This document shows, piece by piece, positions 39,481-48,987 of a DNA stretch of 64,000 nt. The notes beneath the pieces were generated by a model that was not told the DNA's origin, did no database searches, and saw only the letters and a list, made by a program, of their open reading frames with translations. This DNA comes from Denitromonas halophila (lineage in GTDB: Bacteria > Pseudomonadota > Gammaproteobacteria > Burkholderiales > Rhodocyclaceae), in NCBI RefSeq assembly GCF_007625155.1, contig NZ_VMNK01000005.1, positions 109,616 to 173,615 of the forward strand, given 5' to 3'. Every line of letters begins with the position of its first letter. Position 1 is the first letter of the stretch. The position numbers were made by a program, and so were the translations under genes.

Positions 39481-40098
39481 CTAATCGGGCTCACCGAGAA
39501 AACGCGAGAGCATGACCAGCATGCCTGCAGTCGCCCCCCAGATATGGTGATGCTGCCATGGCATGGCGTAGTAGGTTCGCGCCCGCCCGTCGATCAAGAG
39601 TTGCTCCTGACGACGATTCGCCGGATCGATCAGAAAACTGAGCGGCACTTCGAAAATTTCGGCAACTTCGAAGCTGTCCGGCGTCAGATCAAAGGGCGGC
39701 TGAATGAGCCCCACCACCGGCGTCACCCGAAAGCCTGTCCCGGTATGGTATTCGGAGAGCGCACCCAGTAACTCGACGCGTTCGGGATGCAGGCCGATCT
39801 CTTCGTGGGTTTCACGCAGCGCGGTCATTTCCGCATCCCGATCTCCGGCCTCGACCCGACCACCGGGGAAACTCACCTGACCCGGATGGTGATGCAGGTG
39901 GTCCGTCCGCCGGGTGAGCAAAACCGTCAAGCCCTCATCGCGATCAACAAGTGGCACCAGCACCGCTGCGGGTCGCAGACGATCCGGCGCAGCATCATCG
40001 CGCATCACCGCAGGTGCTGGTGACTGCGCAAACCGCTCGCGCAGGGCTGCGGCGGTCAGTAGTCGATCAGAGAGTGCGTCGGGCCGGGACACGATCAA
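39481..40098 (-). CDS. Nudix CoA pyrophosphatase-like hydrolase
   Basis: This 205-residue Nudix hydrolase has the full Nudix box GGRVEAGDRDAEMTALRETHEEIG (about residues 78-101). The upstream motif LLTRRTDHLHHHPGQVSFPGG is the NudL/CoA-diphosphatase signature. It probably cleaves CoA or acyl-CoA to 4'-phosphopantetheine and 3',5'-ADP. The start at 40098 is a TTG overlapping the upstream stop (TTGA); a GTG two codons later is also possible, and no ATG fits. Confidence 0.87.
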   Translation of the reverse strand: MIVSRPDALSDRLLTAAALRERFAQSPAPAVMRDDAAPDRLRPAAVLVPLVDRDEGLTVLLTRRTDHLHHHPGQVSFPGGRVEAGDRDAEMTALRETHEEIGLHPERVELLGALSEYHTGTGFRVTPVVGLIQPPFDLTPDSFEVAEIFEVPLSFLIDPANRRQEQLLIDGRARTYYAMPWQHHHIWGATAGMLVMLSRFLGEPD

Positions 40099-40742
40099 TA
40101 CCGTTTTCGGAGGGTCAAGGTGTCGCCCGAGCGCTGCATTTCCATGCGGTTGAGCACACTCATGCCCAGCAAGGCGACCGGCAGGTCGGAATCATGGATG
40201 GCGGCGTCCACCTGATGCAGGGTCACACCCGCCAGATTGACTTCCGCAAGCTTGACGACCCAGGTTCGCACCATGCCATTGGCGGTCTGGGAAACGCTTG
40301 GGCGGCCATGCTTGAGATAGTCGATACGCGCGCGCTCGGCATCCGCCCGCCCAAGCGCGACCATGCTCGCGCCGGTGTCAACCAGGAAACGCATGGGGGC
40401 GCCGTTGATGCTGCCTACGGCAAGAAAATGGCCACGCGAATCTGCGGTAAGATTGACGGTCGGTGCCTCGGTGGATGCCGCCGATTTCACCACCCGCTGG
40501 CCAAGGTGCAGAGTTTCACGTGTGCCGTTGATCTCGACGATCACCTGCTCGCCCTGGACCGACACCACCTTCACACCATTCTTTGTGCTGCGCCCTACCG
40601 CCAGCGTCGCGGGGCGCCCGCCATCGATGACCAGCACGGCTTTGCCGGGAAACAGACCCACCACCGCGACATCAGTCGCCTGAGCGGCGCCAGCCACCAA
40701 TGCAGCGGCGCAAAAAAATACCCACCGGGTCTGCTGCAACAT
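40095..40742 (-). CDS. Retropepsin-like aspartic protease (clan AA, secreted)
   Basis: This 215-residue protein has a signal peptide (WVFFCAAALVAGAAQA, cleavage near residue 22) and a C-terminal retropepsin-like domain. The active-site motif is FLVDTGASMVALG (near residue 120), matching the single-motif periplasmic aspartic proteases described in proteobacteria. The second half includes LLGMSVLNRMEMQ, typical of the fold. It likely acts as a dimer in the periplasm; its substrate is unknown. The ATG at 40742 has an AGGAGAGGG ribosome site. Its stop overlaps the Nudix start. Confidence 0.82.
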   Translation of the reverse strand: MLQQTRWVFFCAAALVAGAAQATDVAVVGLFPGKAVLVIDGGRPATLAVGRSTKNGVKVVSVQGEQVIVEINGTRETLHLGQRVVKSAASTEAPTVNLTADSRGHFLAVGSINGAPMRFLVDTGASMVALGRADAERARIDYLKHGRPSVSQTANGMVRTWVVKLAEVNLAGVTLHQVDAAIHDSDLPVALLGMSVLNRMEMQRSGDTLTLRKRY

Positions 40743-40858
40743 CACCCTCTCCTGACCGAATCAGTGTCCATCATAACGCTTGGCGTCAGTTCATAAAATG
40801 AAACGGCCGGCCACCCTGAAGGTGCCCGGCCGAGCGTCATAAACTTCGTGGAGCGAAT

Positions 40859-41047
40859 TCAGACAAATACGTCGATCTTTCCACCCACCGTCGCGTTTGG
40901 ATCGGGCGCAGCCGCCGGTTGAGGCAATGCCTCAATCAACTGCGCCGCATTGCTCGCGGCGATATCTTGCGCCTTGCGTTGCATCAGCAAGGCCGCCTGA
41001 CTTTGCACGTTGGTCAATGCGCTGGCCGATACCGCTGAAACATCCAT
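40859..41047 (-). CDS. YjfB-like small protein (putative motility-associated family)
   Basis: This 62-residue protein starts MDVSAVSASALTNVQSQAALLMQRKAQDIAASNAAQLIEALP and ends in a proline/alanine-rich tail. It resembles the YjfB family, small proteins found next to motility genes in many bacteria but without defined function. No flagellar genes are nearby. The ATG at 41047 lies 4 nt after the yajQ stop, so it is probably co-transcribed with yajQ. Confidence 0.65.
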   Translation of the reverse strand: MDVSAVSASALTNVQSQAALLMQRKAQDIAASNAAQLIEALPQPAAAPDPNATVGGKIDVFV

Positions 41048-41051
41048 GCGT

Positions 41052-41537
41052 TCAATCCCGGAAGTTCTCGTATTGCAAAGGATAGTCGGTAATTTCCTTG
41101 CGGACCAGGGCGATACAGTCTTGCAGGTCATCCCGCTTCTTGCCCGTCACCCGAATCGACTCACCCTGAATCGCCGCCTGCACCTTGACCTTGCCGTCCT
41201 TGATCAGCTTGACGATCTTCTTGGCCAGATCCTGCTCGACGCCGACGCGAACGCGAATCTCCTGCTTCACCTTGTTGCCGCCGACTTTCTGGAGTTTTTC
41301 TTCTTCAAGGCAGCGCACGTCGATTTTCTTGGCCGTCAGTTCCGGCAGCAAGATGGCCTTCATCTGATCGATCTGAAAATCGTTGTCGCCATGCAGGGTG
41401 AGCATCTTGTCCTTGTGCTCGACCCGCGCGTCAGTGCCTTTAAAGTCGTACCGGTTGGTAATCTTCTTGTTGGTGCTGTCAATTGCGTTGTTGAGCGACG
41501 GCATATCCACTTCTGAGGTGATATCAAACGACGGCAT
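41052..41537 (-). CDS. yajQ: YajQ-family nucleotide-binding protein
   Basis: This 161-residue protein opens with MPSFDITSEVDMPSLNNAID, the invariant YajQ N-terminus, and has two ferredoxin-like domains with YDFKGTDARVEHKDK and RVTGKKRDDLQDCIALVR. Family members bind c-di-GMP (as in Xanthomonas) or tRNA/GTP and affect gene expression. The ATG at 41537 has AGGAG; the frame extends upstream without homology. Confidence 0.93.
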   Translation of the reverse strand: MPSFDITSEVDMPSLNNAIDSTNKKITNRYDFKGTDARVEHKDKMLTLHGDNDFQIDQMKAILLPELTAKKIDVRCLEEEKLQKVGGNKVKQEIRVRVGVEQDLAKKIVKLIKDGKVKVQAAIQGESIRVTGKKRDDLQDCIALVRKEITDYPLQYENFRD

Positions 41538-41633
41538 AAGCACTCCTGTCTGTACTGATTTATTCAAGCCACACGAACGGCAGACAAGGCAACGGCGGCC
41601 TGAGCCGCCGCACCTCGGCTCGTCAGCGCCGGA

Positions 41634-41957
41634 TCAACCGAAATGGCAAACGTAATGCATCGGCGAACCAACCACCTGAATATCGAAGCTGGATGAACCC
41701 GCCACCTTGAAGGTCTGTCCGGCCTCGAAGCTGCGCCATTCAGCGTCGCCGCCCATGCGCACACTGCACGCACCGGCCACGATTTCCATCACCTCGGGCG
41801 ATGCCGTGGTGAAGGTGAGTGTAGCCGGCAGGACGACTCCTACCGACTTGCGCGTACCATCGGCCAAGGTCAGGTTGTGACTGACGCACTTTCCGCCGAA
41901 ATACACATTGGCTTCCTTGGCTACCGACACGCCTTCGATCAGCGTTTTTTCTGTCAT
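41634..41957 (-). CDS. ppnP: Pyrimidine/purine nucleoside phosphorylase PpnP
   Basis: This 107-residue cupin-fold protein of the PpnP (former UPF0345/DUF1255) family phosphorolyses several nucleosides to free base and ribose-1-phosphate. Characteristic segments are VYFGGKCVSHNLTLADG, KSVGVVLPATLTFTT and the C-terminal FKVAGSSSFDIQV. Length matches the family (about 95-110). It is 96 nt upstream of yajQ on the same strand. Confidence 0.92.
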   Translation of the reverse strand: MTEKTLIEGVSVAKEANVYFGGKCVSHNLTLADGTRKSVGVVLPATLTFTTASPEVMEIVAGACSVRMGGDAEWRSFEAGQTFKVAGSSSFDIQVVGSPMHYVCHFG

Positions 41958-41986
41958 GACACTCTCCCTGAAACCCCTCCCCGGGG

Positions 41987-42217
41987 TCACTCGATACCCA
42001 ACAAACGGGCGATAAGCCCTTTGGCAATGAAGCCGACAAAACCCAGCCCCAAGGCAGCAAACATCCACACGGTGCCGTACTTGCCGGCCTTCGATTCCTT
42101 GGCCAGATTGCCAATGATGAACAGCATGTAAAGGATCAATCCGCTGAAGCAGACCTTGAGCGAGATTTCCTCAAACTCCGCAACGGTCAAACCAAACAGA
42201 ATGACATCACTTTCCAC
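41987..42217 (-). CDS. DUF2788-type small membrane protein
   Basis: This 76-residue protein has two hydrophobic helices (CFSGLILYMLFIIGNLA and MFAALGLGFVGFIAKGLIA) with a basic loop between them (KESKAGKYG). It matches a family recalled as DUF2788, found in betaproteobacteria; its function is unknown. The start is a GTG at 42217 with AAGGA upstream. It lies 12 nt after the argG stop on the same strand, so it may be the last gene of the arginine transcript. Confidence 0.75.
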   Translation of the reverse strand: MESDVILFGLTVAEFEEISLKVCFSGLILYMLFIIGNLAKESKAGKYGTVWMFAALGLGFVGFIAKGLIARLLGIE

Positions 42218-42229
42218 GCCACTACATCC

Positions 42230-43459
42230 TTAGCCGCGCTTGTTGCGCGCATTCTCCGCAATACGCAAGCGCAATGCATTGAGACGAATGAAGCCATGCG
42301 CATCTTTCTGATCGTAGGCGCCCTGGTCATCTTCAAAGGTCGCGATGGTCGGATCGAACAGCGAGTCGGTTTTCGAATCGCGGCTGACGACAATCACATT
42401 GCCCTTGTAGAGCTTGATGCGCACCCAGCCGTTGACGGTCTTTTGGGTCTGATCGATCAGTGCCTGCATGGCCAGGCGCTCGGGCGCCCACCAGTAGCCG
42501 TTGTAAATCGTGCTGGCGTAGCGCGGCATGATGTCGTCTTTCAGATGCGCAACTTCACGGTCCAGCGTCACCGACTCAATCGCGCGGTGCGCCTTGAGGA
42601 GGATGGTACCGCCCGGAGTTTCGTAGCAGCCGCGGGACTTCATGCCGACGTAACGGTTCTCGACGAGATCGAGCCGACCGACGCCGTGCTTGCCACCGAC
42701 CTGGTTCAGGGTCGCCAGCAGTTCATGCGCCTTCATGCGCTTGCCGTTGATCGACACCAGATCGCCGTTCTCGAATTCCAGATCCAGGTATTCAGCCGCA
42801 TCCGGGGCCGCCTCGGGCGACACCGTCCAGCGCCACATCGACTCTTCGGCTTCAGCCGCCGGGTTCTCGAGGTGACGGCCTTCGTAGGAGATGTGCAGCA
42901 GATTGGCATCCATCGAATACGGTGCGCCGCCCTGGCGGTGCTTCATGTCGATGGAGATGCCCGCATCTTCGGCGTATTTGAGCAGCTTCTCGCGCGAAAG
43001 CAGATCCCACTCACGCCACGGTGCAATGACTTTCACGTTCGGCATCAGTGCGTAGTAACCGAGCTCGAAACGCACCTGATCATTACCTTTGCCGGTGGCG
43101 CCGTGCGAGACCGCGTCGGCGCCGGTCTGACGGGCAATGTCGATCTGGCGCTTGGAGATCAAGGGGCGCGCGATGGAGGTACCCAGCAGATACTCGCCTT
43201 CATACACGGTATTGGCACGGAACATCGGGAACACGAAATCGCGGACAAACTCCTCGCGCAGGTCGTCGATGAAGATGTTCTCCGGCTTGATGCCGAACTT
43301 GAGCGCCTTCTCGCGTGCCGGGTCGAGCTCCTCGCCCTGCCCCAGGTCGGCGGTGAAGGTCACCACTTCGCATTGGTAAGTATCTTGAAGCCACTTCAGG
43401 ATCACCGAAGTATCCAGGCCGCCCGAATAGGCCAGCACTACCTTGTTCACATCGCTCAT
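42230..43459 (-). CDS. argG: Argininosuccinate synthase
   Basis: This 409-residue enzyme joins citrulline and aspartate using ATP. The N-terminal PP-loop is [18 protein letters not shown], and the conserved [15 protein letters not shown] segment binds citrulline/aspartate. It is the third arginine gene in the minus-strand order argD-argF-argG, with a 63-nt gap to argF. Length and motifs are normal for the short bacterial type. Confidence 0.97.
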   Translation of the reverse strand: MSDVNKVVLAYSGGLDTSVILKWLQDTYQCEVVTFTADLGQGEELDPAREKALKFGIKPENIFIDDLREEFVRDFVFPMFRANTVYEGEYLLGTSIARPLISKRQIDIARQTGADAVSHGATGKGNDQVRFELGYYALMPNVKVIAPWREWDLLSREKLLKYAEDAGISIDMKHRQGGAPYSMDANLLHISYEGRHLENPAAEAEESMWRWTVSPEAAPDAAEYLDLEFENGDLVSINGKRMKAHELLATLNQVGGKHGVGRLDLVENRYVGMKSRGCYETPGGTILLKAHRAIESVTLDREVAHLKDDIMPRYASTIYNGYWWAPERLAMQALIDQTQKTVNGWVRIKLYKGNVIVVSRDSKTDSLFDPTIATFEDDQGAYDQKDAHGFIRLNALRLRIAENARNKRG

Positions 43460-43522
43460 AGCATTCCCTGACGATAAAACATGCCGCGGATCACGCGGCC
43501 AGATTCAAATTCACCCGTGTGA

Positions 43523-44446
43523 TCAACTATCCACACGGCCAATAACGAGGTATTCCAGCAGCGCTTTTTGCGCATGCAGGCGATTCTCCGCCTCATCCCA
43601 CACCACCGACTGGGCGCCGTCGATCACGCCGGCGGTGACCTCTTCGCCACGGTGCGCGGGCAGGCAATGCATGAACACGGCATCAGGTGCCGCCACCTGC
43701 ATCATGTCCTCGTCGACACACCAGTCGGCAAAAGCCTTCATCCGCTCTTCGTTCTCCGCCTCGAAGCCCATTGAAGTCCACACGTCGGTGGTCACCAGGT
43801 CGGCGCCCTTGCAGGCGTCCATCGGGTCGGCAAACTGTTCAAAATGATTCGTGCCATACAAACCGGCACGCTCCGGCTCAATTTCGTACCCCGGCGGCGT
43901 CGACACATGCACGTTGAAATCGAGCAACTCGGCGGCCTGCAGCCAGGTGTTGCACATATTGTTCGAGTCACCAATCCAGGCCACGGTCTTGCCCTTGATA
44001 TCGCCCCGATGCTCAATGAAGGTGTAGATATCAGCCATGATCTGGCAGGGGTGATACTCGTTGGTCAATCCGTTGATCACCGGCACGCGCGAGTTCTCAG
44101 CGAAGCGCTCAATCACCGACTGCTCGAAGGTACGGATCATCACCGCATCGCTCATGCGCGAGATCACCTGGGCCGCATCTTCGACCGGTTCACCGCGCCC
44201 GAGTTGCGAATCACGGGTGTTGAGATAGATCGCCGAGCCGCCGAGCTGGTGCATGCCGGCCTCGAACGACAGGCGCGTTCGGGTGCTGGCCTTCTCGAAG
44301 ATCATCACCAGGGTGCGATCAAACAAGGGGTGGTGCGGCTCGTAACGCTTGAACTTTTCCTTGATCCAGCGCGTACGCTCAAACAGGTAGGCGTACTCGT
44401 CGCGAGTAAAATCCTTGAACTGCAAATAGTGTTTTATGGCGTTCAT
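43523..44446 (-). CDS. argF: Ornithine carbamoyltransferase
   Basis: This 307-residue enzyme makes citrulline from ornithine and carbamoyl phosphate. The carbamoyl-phosphate motif is FEKASTRTRLSFEAGMHQLGG, and the ornithine-binding motif is FMHCLPAHRGEEV. It lies 19 nt after argD and before argG. Its length matches the anabolic trimeric form. Confidence 0.97.
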   Translation of the reverse strand: MNAIKHYLQFKDFTRDEYAYLFERTRWIKEKFKRYEPHHPLFDRTLVMIFEKASTRTRLSFEAGMHQLGGSAIYLNTRDSQLGRGEPVEDAAQVISRMSDAVMIRTFEQSVIERFAENSRVPVINGLTNEYHPCQIMADIYTFIEHRGDIKGKTVAWIGDSNNMCNTWLQAAELLDFNVHVSTPPGYEIEPERAGLYGTNHFEQFADPMDACKGADLVTTDVWTSMGFEAENEERMKAFADWCVDEDMMQVAAPDAVFMHCLPAHRGEEVTAGVIDGAQSVVWDEAENRLHAQKALLEYLVIGRVDS

Positions 44447-44465
44447 GACACGCTCTTGGAGTAGG

Positions 44466-45638
44466 TTACGCCGACAGAAACTTACGCACCAACGGCGTCA
44501 GCGCATCGATCAGCGCTGTCACATCGGCATCAGTAAACGTCAGCGGCGGCAGGAGGCGAATCACGCGCTCTGCCGTCACATTGATCAGCAAGCCAGCCTC
44601 GAGAGCCTGACCCACCAGTTCGGCGCAGGGTCGGTCGAGCTCAATGCCGACCATCAATCCGTCACCTCGAATTTCCACAACACCGGCCACGCCGTCGAGA
44701 GCGGCCGCCATGCCATCGCGCAACTGCACACCGCGCGCCGCGGCATTGTCGAGCAGGCCATCGCGCAGCATCACGTCAATCGTTGTCAGACCCGCCGTAC
44801 ACGCCAACGGGTTGCCGCCAAAGGTCGAGCCGTGATTACCCGGGCCGAACACACCAGTTGCCCGCCCGGCGGTCAGACATGCGCCAATGGGGACGCCCGA
44901 GCCAAGGCCTTTGGCCAGGGTCATGACGTCCGGCTTGATGCCCGACCACTGGTGCCCGAACCACTTGCCGGTCCGACCCACGCCGCACTGAACCTCATCA
45001 ACGATGAGCAGCCACTGGTGTGCATCACACAGTGCCCGCAGCGCCTTGAGATACTCCGTGTGAGCCACACGAATGCCGCCTTCGCCCTGAATCGGCTCAA
45101 GCATCACGGCAACCACATCGGAATTGGCCTTGGCCACCTGCTCCACTGCTGCAATGTCGTCGAAGGGCACCCGAATGAAACCCGGCACCAGCGGCTCAAA
45201 GCCTGCCTGAACCTTGCGGTTACCCGTGGCCGACAAGGTGGCCAGCGTCCGCCCGTGAAACGCCTGCTCCATCACCACAATAGCCGGCTGAGTGATGCCA
45301 CGCTTGTGACCGTAATAGCGCGCCAGCTTGATCGCCGCTTCGTTGGCCTCGCAGCCCGAGTTCGAGAAAAACACCTCATCCATCTGCGACAGCTCGGCCA
45401 AACGATCGGCCAGCGCTTCCTGGGCAGGGATCCGGTACAGATTAGAGGTATGCAAGACACGCCCGGCCTGGTCGGCCAAGGCCTTGACCAGATCCGGATG
45501 GTTATGACCCAGCGTGGACACCGCGATTCCGGCCAGCGCGTCGAGGTAACGCTTGCCCTCGGTGTCGAACAGGTAGGCCCCTTCACCGTGGGAAAAAGCG
45601 ACCGGCAGGCGGCCATAGGTGTTCATGACATGCGACAT
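44466..45638 (-). CDS. argD: Acetylornithine aminotransferase
   Basis: This 390-residue class III PLP transaminase converts N-acetylglutamate semialdehyde to N-acetylornithine and often also acts in lysine synthesis. Motifs are FFSNSGCEANEAAIKLAR, LLIVDEVQCGVGRTGK and the PLP lysine in TLAKGLGSGVPIG. It is the first gene of the argDFG run. The region upstream (45639-45926) separates it from the divergent DUF3579 gene and holds the control sequences for both. Confidence 0.95.
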   Translation of the reverse strand: MSHVMNTYGRLPVAFSHGEGAYLFDTEGKRYLDALAGIAVSTLGHNHPDLVKALADQAGRVLHTSNLYRIPAQEALADRLAELSQMDEVFFSNSGCEANEAAIKLARYYGHKRGITQPAIVVMEQAFHGRTLATLSATGNRKVQAGFEPLVPGFIRVPFDDIAAVEQVAKANSDVVAVMLEPIQGEGGIRVAHTEYLKALRALCDAHQWLLIVDEVQCGVGRTGKWFGHQWSGIKPDVMTLAKGLGSGVPIGACLTAGRATGVFGPGNHGSTFGGNPLACTAGLTTIDVMLRDGLLDNAAARGVQLRDGMAAALDGVAGVVEIRGDGLMVGIELDRPCAELVGQALEAGLLINVTAERVIRLLPPLTFTDADVTALIDALTPLVRKFLSA

Positions 45639-45813
45639 GCAAAAGCCCCAAAATCAGGAATCAGAAATTGATCCGTTCAAAACACGTACGGCGGCCGTCG
45701 CCGCCGTGAACTGTAAGCGTTCGATGGTAAGTGAAACAGGCTTTGATGTACATATTGCCCGCCAAACCCACGCCCATCCACGCACTCGGCGCCGACGGAA
45801 GTGCCATGATTTC

Positions 45814-45839
45814 TGCTAGAATCCCGCCCTGTCGCGGGA
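45814..45839 (+). promoter_or_regulatory. Extended -10 promoter and hairpin upstream of the DUF3579 gene
   Basis: TGCTAGAAT (45814-45822) is an extended -10 box with no good -35. It is directly followed by a 6-bp stem, TCCCGC and GCGGGA (45822-45827, 45834-45839), that would lie at the 5' end of the transcript or act as an operator. The rest of the 288-nt gap 45639-45926 has no other feature I can name. Confidence 0.5.
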
Positions 45840-45926
45840 CGTTCACCAGAGACCGTACAGAGTCTCAGCCGTCGCGCTTTCGGGAGGGGCTGCGACTCAA
45901 ACACGGTCGCGCGAAAACACAACTAC

Positions 45927-46220
45927 ATGAAAAAGATCGATAGCTTTGTCATCATCGGCGTCACACGGGACGGCAAGAAATTCCGCCCCAGCGACTGGGC
46001 CGATCGCCTGTGCGGCATCATGTCGGCGTTTGGCTCCGACAACCGCATGATGTATTCACCCTATGTTCGCCCTGGCTGCACGCTCACCGGCGACAAAAGC
46101 GTCGTGGTTGATGCCCGTCTCTACGACATCGAACCGCTTGCATACAAATTCCTGATCAACTTCGCCGACGACAACAATCTGAGCATCGAAACCATCGATC
46201 CAGAACAAAGCGCGGTTTAA
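45927..46220 (+). CDS. DUF3579-family protein
   Basis: This 97-residue protein matches the DUF3579 family, which is confined mainly to betaproteobacteria. It opens KIDSFVIIGVTRDGKKFRPSDWADRLCGIMSAFG and contains RPGCTLTGDKSVVVDARLYDIEPLAYKFL. There is no signal peptide or membrane helix, and the function is unknown. Its position beside arginine biosynthesis genes is common in the group and may indicate a role in amino acid metabolism (inference). Confidence 0.85.
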   Translation: MKKIDSFVIIGVTRDGKKFRPSDWADRLCGIMSAFGSDNRMMYSPYVRPGCTLTGDKSVVVDARLYDIEPLAYKFLINFADDNNLSIETIDPEQSAV

Positions 46221-46259
46221 TCAAACAGGCGGCACCGCCACACGCTGGCGCCCCAAAGT

Positions 46260-46288
46260 AAAAAGGCGACCCGAAGGTCGCCTTTTTT
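46260..46288. terminator. Bidirectional terminator between DUF3579 gene and rpsT
   Basis: AAAAAGGCGACC-CGAA-GGTCGCCTTTTTT is a perfect hairpin with A and T runs on either side, serving the two convergent genes. Confidence 0.9.
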
Positions 46289-46304
46289 GCATCGCAAGCA
46301 GTGC

Positions 46305-46571
46305 TTAAGCGGCCATCCCTTTGATCGCTGCGGACAGGCGGCTCTTGTGGCGCGCGGCAGCGTTCTTGTGGATGATTCGCTTATCAGCGATGGTGTCGAT
46401 GGTTTTCACCGAATTTTGAAACAGTGTGCGTGCAACGTCCTGATCGCCTGCATCGACTGCCTTACGCACAGCCTTGATCGCAGTGCGAAGACGCGAGCGC
46501 AAGCTTGCGTTGTGAGCACGCGCGGCGTCGTTTTGGCGAGCGCGCTTGCGGGCTTGTGCCGTATTGGCCAT
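46305..46571 (-). CDS. rpsT: 30S ribosomal protein S20
   Basis: This 88-residue basic protein starts [26 protein letters not shown] and contains the S20 helix repeats with [42 protein letters not shown]. It binds 16S rRNA in the small subunit body. It is a single gene with the murJ gene divergent at its 5' side, which is the common order in betaproteobacteria. Confidence 0.97.
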   Translation of the reverse strand: MANTAQARKRARQNDAARAHNASLRSRLRTAIKAVRKAVDAGDQDVARTLFQNSVKTIDTIADKRIIHKNAAARHKSRLSAAIKGMAA

Positions 46572-46708
46572 AAGTCTTCGTCCGTGTTGGTAGATACTGA
46601 AAGCGCGAGATGATAGCGCGTCAGCCCGCTACAGCGCAAGCCAAAACCGCATTCCACTGATTTAGATACAACACAGTATCATGCGCAGTTTGCCGGACGC
46701 CTCTTTCG

Positions 46709-48244
46709 ATGAACCTGCTTCGCGCCCTCGCCACCGTCAGCAGCATGACGCTGATTTCACGCATTCTCGGCTTCGCCAGGGATTTCGTGATCGCGCGCGC
46801 GTTCGGCGCGGGCGCCGCAACCGATGCCTTTTTTGTCGCCTTCCGGCTCCCCAATCTGCTACGCCGGATGTTCGCTGAGGGTGCGTTTTCGCAAGCCTTC
46901 GTCCCGATCCTGGCCGAATACAAGAACCGCCGGGGCGAAACCGAAGCGCAGCAACTGGTCAGCAAGGTCGCCACACTGCTCGGCCTGATCGTGCTGCTGA
47001 TCTCCATCATCGGGGCCTTTGCCGCGCCGCTCATCATTTATGTGTCGGCACCCGGTTTTTCGGCAGACGCCGATAAGTTTGCGCTGACGGTCGAACTGAC
47101 CCGCATCACTTTCCCCTATATTTTCTTTATGTCACTGGTGGCGCTATCGGGTGGCGTCCTCAATACATGGAGTCGATTCGCGATTCCGGCCTTCACACCG
47201 GTACTGCTGAACATCAGCTTCATCGCGATGGCCTTGTTTGCCGCGCCGCTGTTCGACCCGCCGGTGCTGGCGCTGGCCTGGGCCGTGTTCCTTGGCGGCG
47301 CACTGCAGTTGATCCTGCAGCTACGCCCACTCGCACGCATCAGCATGCTGCCGCGCTTCCGGCTCGACACCAAAGACCCCGGCGTGCGCCGCATTCTGTA
47401 TCTGATGGCACCGGCGATTCTTGGCGTATCGGTCAGCCAGATCTCCTTGCTCATCAACACCATCTTCGCGTCCTTCCTGGCCAGCGGCAGTGTGTCCTGG
47501 CTGTATTTTGCCGACCGGCTGATGGAGTTTCCGGCCGGTCTGCTCGGCGTCGCGCTGGGCACCATCCTGTTGCCCAGCCTGTCCAAATGCCATGCCGACG
47601 AAGACCCGACCCAGTTCTCCGAACTGCTGGACTGGGGCCTGCGCCTGACCCTGATGCTCACCCTGCCCGCGGCGCTCGCCCTGGCCATGCTGGCGGTACC
47701 GCTGATCGCCACACTGTTCCACTACGGCGCCTTCAGCGCCACCGACGTCTTCCACACCCGCAGCGCGCTGATCGCCTACAGCGTCGGCCTGACCGGCATG
47801 ATCCTGGTGAAGGTGCTCGCCCCGGGCTTCTACGCGCGGCAGGACATCCGCACCCCGGTCAAGATCGCGCTGGTCACCCTGGCGGCCACTCAATTGATGA
47901 ACCTGGCTTTCATCGGCCCGCTCAAACACGCCGGGCTGGCGCTGTCGATTGGGGTTGCCGCCTGCCTGAACGCGGGCTTGCTGTATCGCGGACTACGCCG
48001 ACGCGGTGTCTTCATGCCCCGTCCCGGCTGGGGGATGTTCGCCCTCAAGCTGCTCATCGCCCTCGTCGCACTGGGTGGGGTCATGTGGTTTGCCAAAGGC
48101 ACCGACCTGAGCTGGACGGCCGAAGGCGGCTGGGCGCGCGCAATCCGCCTGTCGCTGGTCGTACTGGCAGGGATGGCGACCTATTTCGTCACGCTGTTCG
48201 TGCTGGGCTTCCGACCGCGCGACTTTTCCCGTCGGGCCGCCTGA
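46709..48244 (+). CDS. murJ: Lipid II flippase MurJ
   Basis: This 511-residue MOP-superfamily membrane protein has about 14 transmembrane helices. The family opening is [32 protein letters not shown] with a conserved arginine-rich cluster, followed by [28 protein letters not shown]. It flips lipid II for peptidoglycan synthesis. It is divergent from rpsT, 137 nt away, and is followed on the same strand by a PEBP-family gene. Confidence 0.96.
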   Translation: MNLLRALATVSSMTLISRILGFARDFVIARAFGAGAATDAFFVAFRLPNLLRRMFAEGAFSQAFVPILAEYKNRRGETEAQQLVSKVATLLGLIVLLISIIGAFAAPLIIYVSAPGFSADADKFALTVELTRITFPYIFFMSLVALSGGVLNTWSRFAIPAFTPVLLNISFIAMALFAAPLFDPPVLALAWAVFLGGALQLILQLRPLARISMLPRFRLDTKDPGVRRILYLMAPAILGVSVSQISLLINTIFASFLASGSVSWLYFADRLMEFPAGLLGVALGTILLPSLSKCHADEDPTQFSELLDWGLRLTLMLTLPAALALAMLAVPLIATLFHYGAFSATDVFHTRSALIAYSVGLTGMILVKVLAPGFYARQDIRTPVKIALVTLAATQLMNLAFIGPLKHAGLALSIGVAACLNAGLLYRGLRRRGVFMPRPGWGMFALKLLIALVALGGVMWFAKGTDLSWTAEGGWARAIRLSLVVLAGMATYFVTLFVLGFRPRDFSRRAA

Positions 48245-48311
48245 GCACATCGCGGCCAAGTCGTCCTAGAATGCAGGCATCGTTTTCCCGACACGCCATC
48301 AGGAGATGCCC

Positions 48312-48941
48312 GTGAAAATAACCAGTCGTAGTCTCAAGGACGGCCAGCCGATCGACGGTGCTTACGCCTTTTGCGTGCCCGCGGCCGAAGGTCATGTCGC
48401 ACTCAGCGACAACCTCAGCCCGCACATCGCCTGGTCCGATCTGCCCGCCGGCACCCGCTCGCTGGTGCTGATCTGCCACGACCCGGATGTGCCGAGCCAG
48501 GGCGATGATGTCAATCAGGAAGGCCGCTCGGTGCCGGCCGATCTGCCGCGCGTCGATTTCTTTCACTGGGTGCTCATCGACATCGACCCCGCCCTCGGTG
48601 AGCTGGCCGAAGGCGCCTTTTCGTCCGGCGTCACCGCGCGCGGCAAACGCGGCCCGGCGGCGCCCCACGGCACCCGGCAAGGGATCAATGACTACACCGG
48701 CTGGTTCGCGGGCGACCCCGACATGCGCGGTGACTATCACGGCTACGACGGCCCCTGCCCGCCTTGGAACGACAGCATCGTCCATCGCTACGTATTCACG
48801 CTGTTCGCCACGGATCTGGTCAGTTGCCCGATGAGCGAGCGCTTTACCGGCCAGCAAGTCCGTGACGCACTGGCGGGTCACATCCTGGACCAAGCCGCGC
48901 TGACGGTTCGCTACAGCCTGAATCCCGCCGTTCCCGCCTGA
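48312..48941 (+). CDS. YbhB/YbcL-type phosphatidylethanolamine-binding protein
   Basis: This 209-residue protein of the PEBP/Raf-kinase-inhibitor-like family has the motif LVLICHDPDVPSQGD and the CDDR-like loop PHGTRQGINDYTG, then GYDGPCPPWNDSIVHRYVFTLFA. Its role in bacteria is unclear. Start choice: an ATG at 48306 touches the AGGAG at 48301-48305, while the GTG at 48312 is 6 nt from it, so the GTG is the likely start. Confidence 0.85.
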   Translation: MKITSRSLKDGQPIDGAYAFCVPAAEGHVALSDNLSPHIAWSDLPAGTRSLVLICHDPDVPSQGDDVNQEGRSVPADLPRVDFFHWVLIDIDPALGELAEGAFSSGVTARGKRGPAAPHGTRQGINDYTGWFAGDPDMRGDYHGYDGPCPPWNDSIVHRYVFTLFATDLVSCPMSERFTGQQVRDALAGHILDQAALTVRYSLNPAVPA

Positions 48942-48987
48942 TCCGCGCTCGCCTCAATGCGGCGCCCTTGTCGGGCGCGGCATGGCG

